Assembly: GCA_964059195.1 (NCBI GenBank)
Contig: CAXKWD010000009.1
Coordinates: forward strand, 151,788,778 to 151,852,777
Source: Ectobius pallidus
Taxonomy: Eukaryota; Arthropoda; Insecta; Blattodea; Ectobiidae
DNA length: 64,000 nt
Direction: 5' to 3'
The notes beneath the pieces were generated by a model. The model was not told the DNA's origin and searched no databases. It saw only the letters and a list, made by a program, of their open reading frames with translations. The position numbers and the translations under genes were made by a program. Positions 59,018-64,000 of this stretch are shown here, piece after piece (positions within the stretch are counted from its first letter, which is position 1; every line of letters starts with the position of its first letter).

Positions 59018-59211
59018 AAATACCTTGGAAATGTGTTGCACAAATTCAGAATATTGTCTGTGTAAGCACAAACTAGAAAGTGTTTAAAGAGGGAAAAGTG
59101 CTACAGTAACGATAGCAAAACAGTGCCCGGATGGATCCTTGCCATTGTTCTCAAGTCTTAATAACAGCCGTAGAAACTCATTCCTGGGGATTAGGACTGG
59201 GAGAGCTGACG

Positions 59212-59400
59212 ATGTCTTTCCCGGGGCAGGGGTTCTCATGATTGTCCCAGTGTAAAGGCAAATGCCGAATTGGATATTCACTTACCAGTACCATGATCCA
59301 TCTCCACTATTTCATCCTATTATCATAATTTTAAAAAATCAGGTGCCATAACACATCAACAATAGAAAACAGTCGCACATCAGCAGTAACATGACCTACT
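59212..59400 (+). mobile_element. SINE S3, partial
   Basis: Shares 'gtaaaggcaaatgccgaattggatatt' to 'caacaatagaaaacag', lacking the head and most of the tail. Confidence 0.6.
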
Positions 59401-59424
59401 AATATATGCATAGACCATATTAGA

Positions 59425-60420
59425 CCCTCGATGTCGCTTAAAAGACCCGACTTTTGTATTTTGCATGTAATTCGAAACTGAATTACGGAGGACCTTTTGA
59501 TTTCCAAGCCCTAAGTCCTTATATATAGGGATCTAGATTTTGAACCGAAGAACGACTTATCACACTGAAAATGTTCCCTCAGGAAAGCTAGATATGACTT
59601 TTGTCGCTCATACAGGACTTAGAATTTTGCAACCAATTGCTTTTGCATACCATGTCTGGTAGGGGTTGAAATACGAAGAAACATAACGGTAACATAAGAT
59701 AACGGGATATTTTATCTCCCACATTCATGTTGCCATTTCGGGGCTAAAATCAAAAGAAAATCATTATCACTTTCACACATTCTTCCCCAAAAAACTGGGA
59801 CAATATAAGTTACTGCACACATAGGACTAAATACGTTCCATTCTATTTTGTCTCCTTTTACATGCTTAGGGTCTATGATAAACGTCCATATTTCTCAAAT
59901 AAAATTACAAAGCCTACAGCGATGAATAACATATCAATGCGTATGATAAACGTCCATATTTCTCAAATAAAATTACAAAGCCTACAGCGATGAATAACAT
60001 ATCAATGCGTAGAATTTCTTACAGATTTCTGCACTCACTACCTATCGTTGGCACAAACTCAGGTTGAGAAAATGATATTGTCCATGCCCAGGGTAGACAT
60101 CACACCCGATATTTATTTACTCCAATATTGATTTACAAATACTAATTATATCGAGCGCCTATCTAATTTTGCCAAATCCCTATGTGAACCCTGCAAACAA
60201 TATTGTTGTCATGAGAACTGAATTGCATTAGATGAATTCAGTGTAATATTTTCAGAAATTAGACCCTTAACTTTCTTTATACTGGTCACATCGAAGATTT
60301 CAGTAGCTTTAAACCTCGTGGATCATTTGGCAAAAAAACAGCACATAAACCGGTCCAGTAGTTTTTAGTCGATAAAGGACATAAATACTAACATTCCCTT
60401 ATATATAAGGACATTTATCT
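59425..60420 (+). repeat. Retroelement-like repeat, diverged relative of 45353-46210
   Basis: Starts 'cttaaaagacccg' and has 'gacttatcaca', 'gaaaatcattatcactttcac' and a 'cttatatataaggaca' end, in the same order as in 45353-46210. Contains the duplication at 59874-60009. Confidence 0.55.
59874..60009. repeat. Perfect tandem duplication, 2 x 68 bp
   Basis: 59874-59941 and 59942-60009 are identical, inside an otherwise diverged repeat, so the duplication is recent. Confidence 0.9.
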
Positions 60421-60429
60421 AAGTAATTA

Positions 60430-61638
60430 AATACATCCTTATACAATCTATCCACTTACAGCAATGTATTCAGAAACTCTTTAATATCATTTCTGATGTG
60501 AAGTCATCGTGTATGAATGAGGCATCATTCAAAACGTATCCTCATATGAACATCCTATTGTAATAACAGATACATTGAAACCATTACCTACTATTGCAAC
60601 GAATTTCTTCTCTAATTGCGGTTTCCATCAACGTGAAGCTTATTTACATAAGAAACAAAATATTTAGTGTCCTTACCATTTCCAGACATGAGTTGTTAGG
60701 ATTTAACTGTCCACACGGGCCATGCATAAAATAAAATATAATTACATTTCTATTCGTAATAATATGTTTCTCTTTGTGAAAGGAATGAGTTTGTAGCTCT
60801 TGTTGCTTTAACAATGGTGTTCATTTGTTTCAAAGTTCAAAATATATATCCAAAGCCTCCTTGGTATAATAAAATAGTAAATCGACGATTTTACGCAAAA
60901 TAACGCCTTAGCGACGAATCTAGCTCAGCGGCCGAGGCGTAAGCCAGCAAAATCTCGGCTGCAATAGACTATAAGAAGAAATATTATATATCCCATTTAA
61001 ATGCTGGTGCAAGCCAAGAGGGTTAGCGACGTTTCTCTTGTGAACAAAGATGTGAAAAGTTGTGGGCTTATATTTTTGTCGTTACATGATGAAGTAGCCT
61101 ACCCTGTTTTGCGAACTTCCTGGTAAAGTTTCTGATTATCATAAAGAAACATGTTGGCTTATATTTGTTGTTTTATGACCAGATAAATGCTGTGTTAAAG
61201 TTGGCGTGACTGGTCAATGCCATCTGGATTTTGTTTATAAATTGTCATGACTACTTTAGCGTCCTAGGTCGATAAATGCAATTTTAGCGGCCTAAGTCGT
61301 AATTTTTCGGCCTGTTACGAGCAGCTGTTTTAGAGAGCGTGTACTAAAACATATTTTTAGGCAAAATGCTTATTAAAACTCGACACAATCGAAATTGGTC
61401 AAACGGGAATGAAAAAAAAAAATCGATTAAACGTGATTCATACATATTGGCTTTGAAAAGTGTAAAACAAGAGAAATAAATAAATATGTGGACCGGGATA
61501 CATTGGGTGGTGTGAACTTATCGTGAAGATCGGAATGTAATGAAGAGGCGACGCTGTACAATCCTGGAATTCCAACACGTCGCGACGCCATCAATATGAG
61601 CGACGCTGGATATTACCGCGCCCCCAGCCAACTTATTG

Positions 61639-61670
<32 letters not shown>

Positions 61671-61800
61671 TATGTAATTATAATCAGTAACGGGACATAG
61701 CTATAACAGGGGTTTCCAATCAGAAGCTCAGGTCAACTCAAAGTACACAACTTGGAATTTGTACGCAAGATACAAGCAAAATGATTTGTATAAATATGCA
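60430..61800. other. Gene-free stretch with (ATT)n
   Basis: An ATT/TTA tract lies at about 61636-61669. 'ccaaagcctccttggta' at 60850 also occurs at 34650. No gene seen. Confidence 0.4.
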
Positions 61801-61816
61801 GAGTTGTATACGAAGG

Positions 61817-62106
61817 AGAATCAAATGAAAACCGTAATTTTTTTTTTTTTTTCCACTATTTTACTGCAGGAAGAATGTTTGCTTGTACATTTCCCAGTTC
61901 AATGCACTTACGCCGTCTGATGAAGACCGTCCAATCGGCAGTGCACGAGTGGCTACAGTGTCAACCAAAATAATTTTTCTCACGCGGTATCGAAGCACTT
62001 CCTATCACATGGCTTAAGAGCATTGAATTGGGAGGGGACTAAGTAGAAAAATAATGTACAGTAAAATAGTGGGAAATAATTAATTGCTGTTTTCATTTGA
62101 TTCTCC
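61817..62106. repeat. Short element with inverted ends
   Basis: 'ggagaatcaaatgaaaac' and 'tccactattttactg' on the left are mirrored as 'cagtaaaatagtggga' and 'gttttcatttgattctcc' on the right. Probably a small fold-back or MITE. No clear TSD. Confidence 0.5.
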
Positions 62107-62109
62107 CAC

Positions 62110-63340
62110 GTTTTATAAATTTAACTTATTTACAATTGAGGGGGTCAGCGCAACAGTGGTCTATCCCCTCCAAAATGAAAAATTAGATAGTGATGCTATT
62201 TGCACGTCTTGGGGGGTGAACTTAATTTTAGGTAGATTTCGAAGAAAAATCTACCTATTGCAATGGATACCATGTCATGATTTTCGAAAAATTCTTTCAT
62301 ATCTTTACGTTTCATGCTCCCCTAAGTACGAAACCACCGCCCGTTAAAAAAAATTGTTTGTGATATTTATATATATATTTATATCTTTACACGATAGCGG
62401 CCGTAATTTTGAAGATATTTGAACCAAATTTTAATATGTTATTTCTAGGCCCACTAGTTCGGACAAGTTCGTTAATGAGCAAAATTGGCCCAAGGGGGTG
62501 GTCGGGGAGGGGGTTGAAATTTTAAAACATTTTTATCTCGGCCCCTATGAAGTATAGAGGGAAACTTTGTTTGAATAAATTAGAGTACTCCCTATGGAGT
62601 TCACAGTGACACCAACGATTCGGGGGTTCTGAGGGTACGAGTGGGGGTGGGGGGTGGAAATTCGAAATTTTTGAAACCACGTCTTGTGGGGTATCATTGA
62701 AAAGCTCTTGATGAGTAATCTACAAATCAATCATTAGTTTCTCGATAGCTCTCATTTAAGGCGAGATTTTAATGTTTGAAAACGTGCTCTTTCCTCTTTT
62801 TTGCAATTATTATTGCGGGTTTGTCATGCCAAGGCTAAAGAAGAAGAGTGCTACGCAGCGACAGTAAATTAAACCAAAAGCACTTTGAAATCTACCTCAG
62901 CTGTAGGCTTGCCTAAAGGGATTTTTTATGTTAAGGTTGGATCGATTATTTCCGGTTAGGTGGTTTTAAAGTCGATAATCTGTTCCCTGGATTCCTCTTG
63001 TATAAGTGCAACCAAATTAACTAAGCTGTCCATTCATCAATCTGGTTTCTGCAACTGTACTTCATTGTAACTTACAAATAAAACGAATGCAACAAACAAC
63101 GTTTCATTACGTGTACAAATCCAGCATTTATTGAAATAGTGTTTTTCAAGTGCAACCAAGAAAACCTAAAAACGTACAATATCTCTGAAACATCTAAACA
63201 GAACTTTAACTTTCCTTTTCTCTAAGCTTTAAAATAGCGGCTTAGACCACTTGTGCGTCAATCCATCTAGTTATATCCCGAGTTAACTCCTGTTGAGCCT
63301 CAGCTATAATTTTCACACATTCTCTGTTAAATTTGTGCAT
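62110..63340. other. Gene-free stretch
   Basis: Has G-rich patches ('gggggtggtcggggaggggg' at about 62495; 'gggggtggggggtgg' at about 62643). No gene identified. Confidence 0.4.
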
Positions 63341-63358
63341 CAAAAGCAAGGATATAAC

Positions 63359-63817
63359 CAGTGATGGGAAAAGTGCAAAAAGAAAGTAATTGGACTGAGA
63401 GACATTTAACTTAATTACAATTACAAATTACTTTTTCAAAAAGTAATCAGTAAAATTACAATTACATTACAAAATGGCAGTAATACCTAAAAATTCCTTG
63501 TTTTTGGCTTGTTTTGGGCACAAGCCCAAATATTAATGAACAAACAAAAAATGGGAATATTTTCGGAAACACTGAGTAACTTTAAGTTAATATTAACTCT
63601 AATTTGGATATTAGTTGCAAAAATAGTATAGCAAGCGAGAATGATACTAATACTAACGACTACTAAATTGTAACAATTACAATTTTATTTCCAGAAGTAA
63701 ATTACAAGTAGAAATTAGATTTTTTTAAAAGTAGGCTACTGATTACAAGTAACTGGGACCAAAAAAGGAATTGTTACTGTAATCCGATTACTTTTACTCA
63801 ATTACTTCCCATCACTG
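63359..63817. mobile_element. hAT-type MITE, second copy of the 9406-9904 family
   Basis: Ends CAGTGATGGGAA... and ...TTCCCATCACTG, opposite orientation to 9406-9904. Internal sequence agrees throughout ('ctaaaaattccttgtttttgg', 'ggcttgt..gggcacaagccc'). The TSD is degraded. Confidence 0.8.
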
Positions 63818-64000
63818 GATAACATAATACATTTACAAACATCTGACTGCATTGTGGTCTAGACCCTCTCTATTCAGTATCAAGAATGCCCTGACTTGAT
63901 GTTTTTTTCCATTACATGCAGTTTGAAGAAGTGCCCCCCCCCCTAAAACAGTGGATTGTTTCTGTGCCCATATTAACATCCAACTCTAGACCTATTTAGT

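Noticed and set aside
1..64000. CRISPR arrays, operons, or viral genes
   Set aside because: No spaced direct-repeat array and no viral-type capsid or polymerase frame seen. The window is eukaryotic with spliced genes; the only polymerases are LINE reverse transcriptases.

Overview
The window is animal genomic DNA, almost certainly from an insect. It is AT-rich and intron-rich, and most of it is transposable elements. The only host genes I can support are a head-to-tail series, all on the minus strand, of aromatic-amino-acid decarboxylases of the pyridoxal-phosphate group II family. The two complete members match insect tyrosine decarboxylases Tdc1 and Tdc2, which make tyramine, the precursor of octopamine. 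The very large, TE-filled introns and the many tRNA-derived SINEs suggest a large-genome polyneopteran such as a cockroach. That taxonomic guess is inference only.

Layout, read on the minus strand from right to left. (1) 44166-35156: a complete 12-coding-exon Tdc2-like gene that splices in frame to 623 residues. (2) 17669-10260: a complete 8-coding-exon Tdc1-like gene that splices in frame to 569 residues. (3) 4068-3416: the first two coding exons of a third, more divergent paralog whose remainder would lie beyond the left edge. Both complete genes keep the PLP lysine in an NPNKW motif, the cofactor-stacking histidine, the PLP-binding aspartate, the loop tyrosine typical of decarboxylases, and a serine where DOPA decarboxylase has glycine. 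Their first exons are both exactly 67 codons and several intron positions are shared, which shows tandem duplication. The middle of the gene differs in intron number.

The rest is nearly all mobile DNA. There are four tRNA-headed SINE families (called S1 to S4 here), several copies with 12-13 bp target-site duplications (TSDs). There are many hAT-type elements with 8-bp TSDs, TA-flanked mariner- and pogo-like elements, a Harbinger-like element, and decayed LINE reverse-transcriptase fragments. Many are nested, and in two places removing the inner element restores the reading frame of the outer one. Several sit inside decarboxylase introns, some within 10-30 bp of a splice donor.

The most unusual structures are these: a perfect 138-bp-armed palindrome carrying hammerhead-ribozyme-like cores (8067-8418), probably from a Penelope-like element; a fold-back element built from two facing tRNA-like units in an intron of the Tdc1-like gene (14648-15076); and a perfect 59-bp-stem, 4-nt-loop hairpin in the neighbouring intron (15239-15360). 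I see no CRISPR array, rRNA, functional tRNA gene or viral gene.
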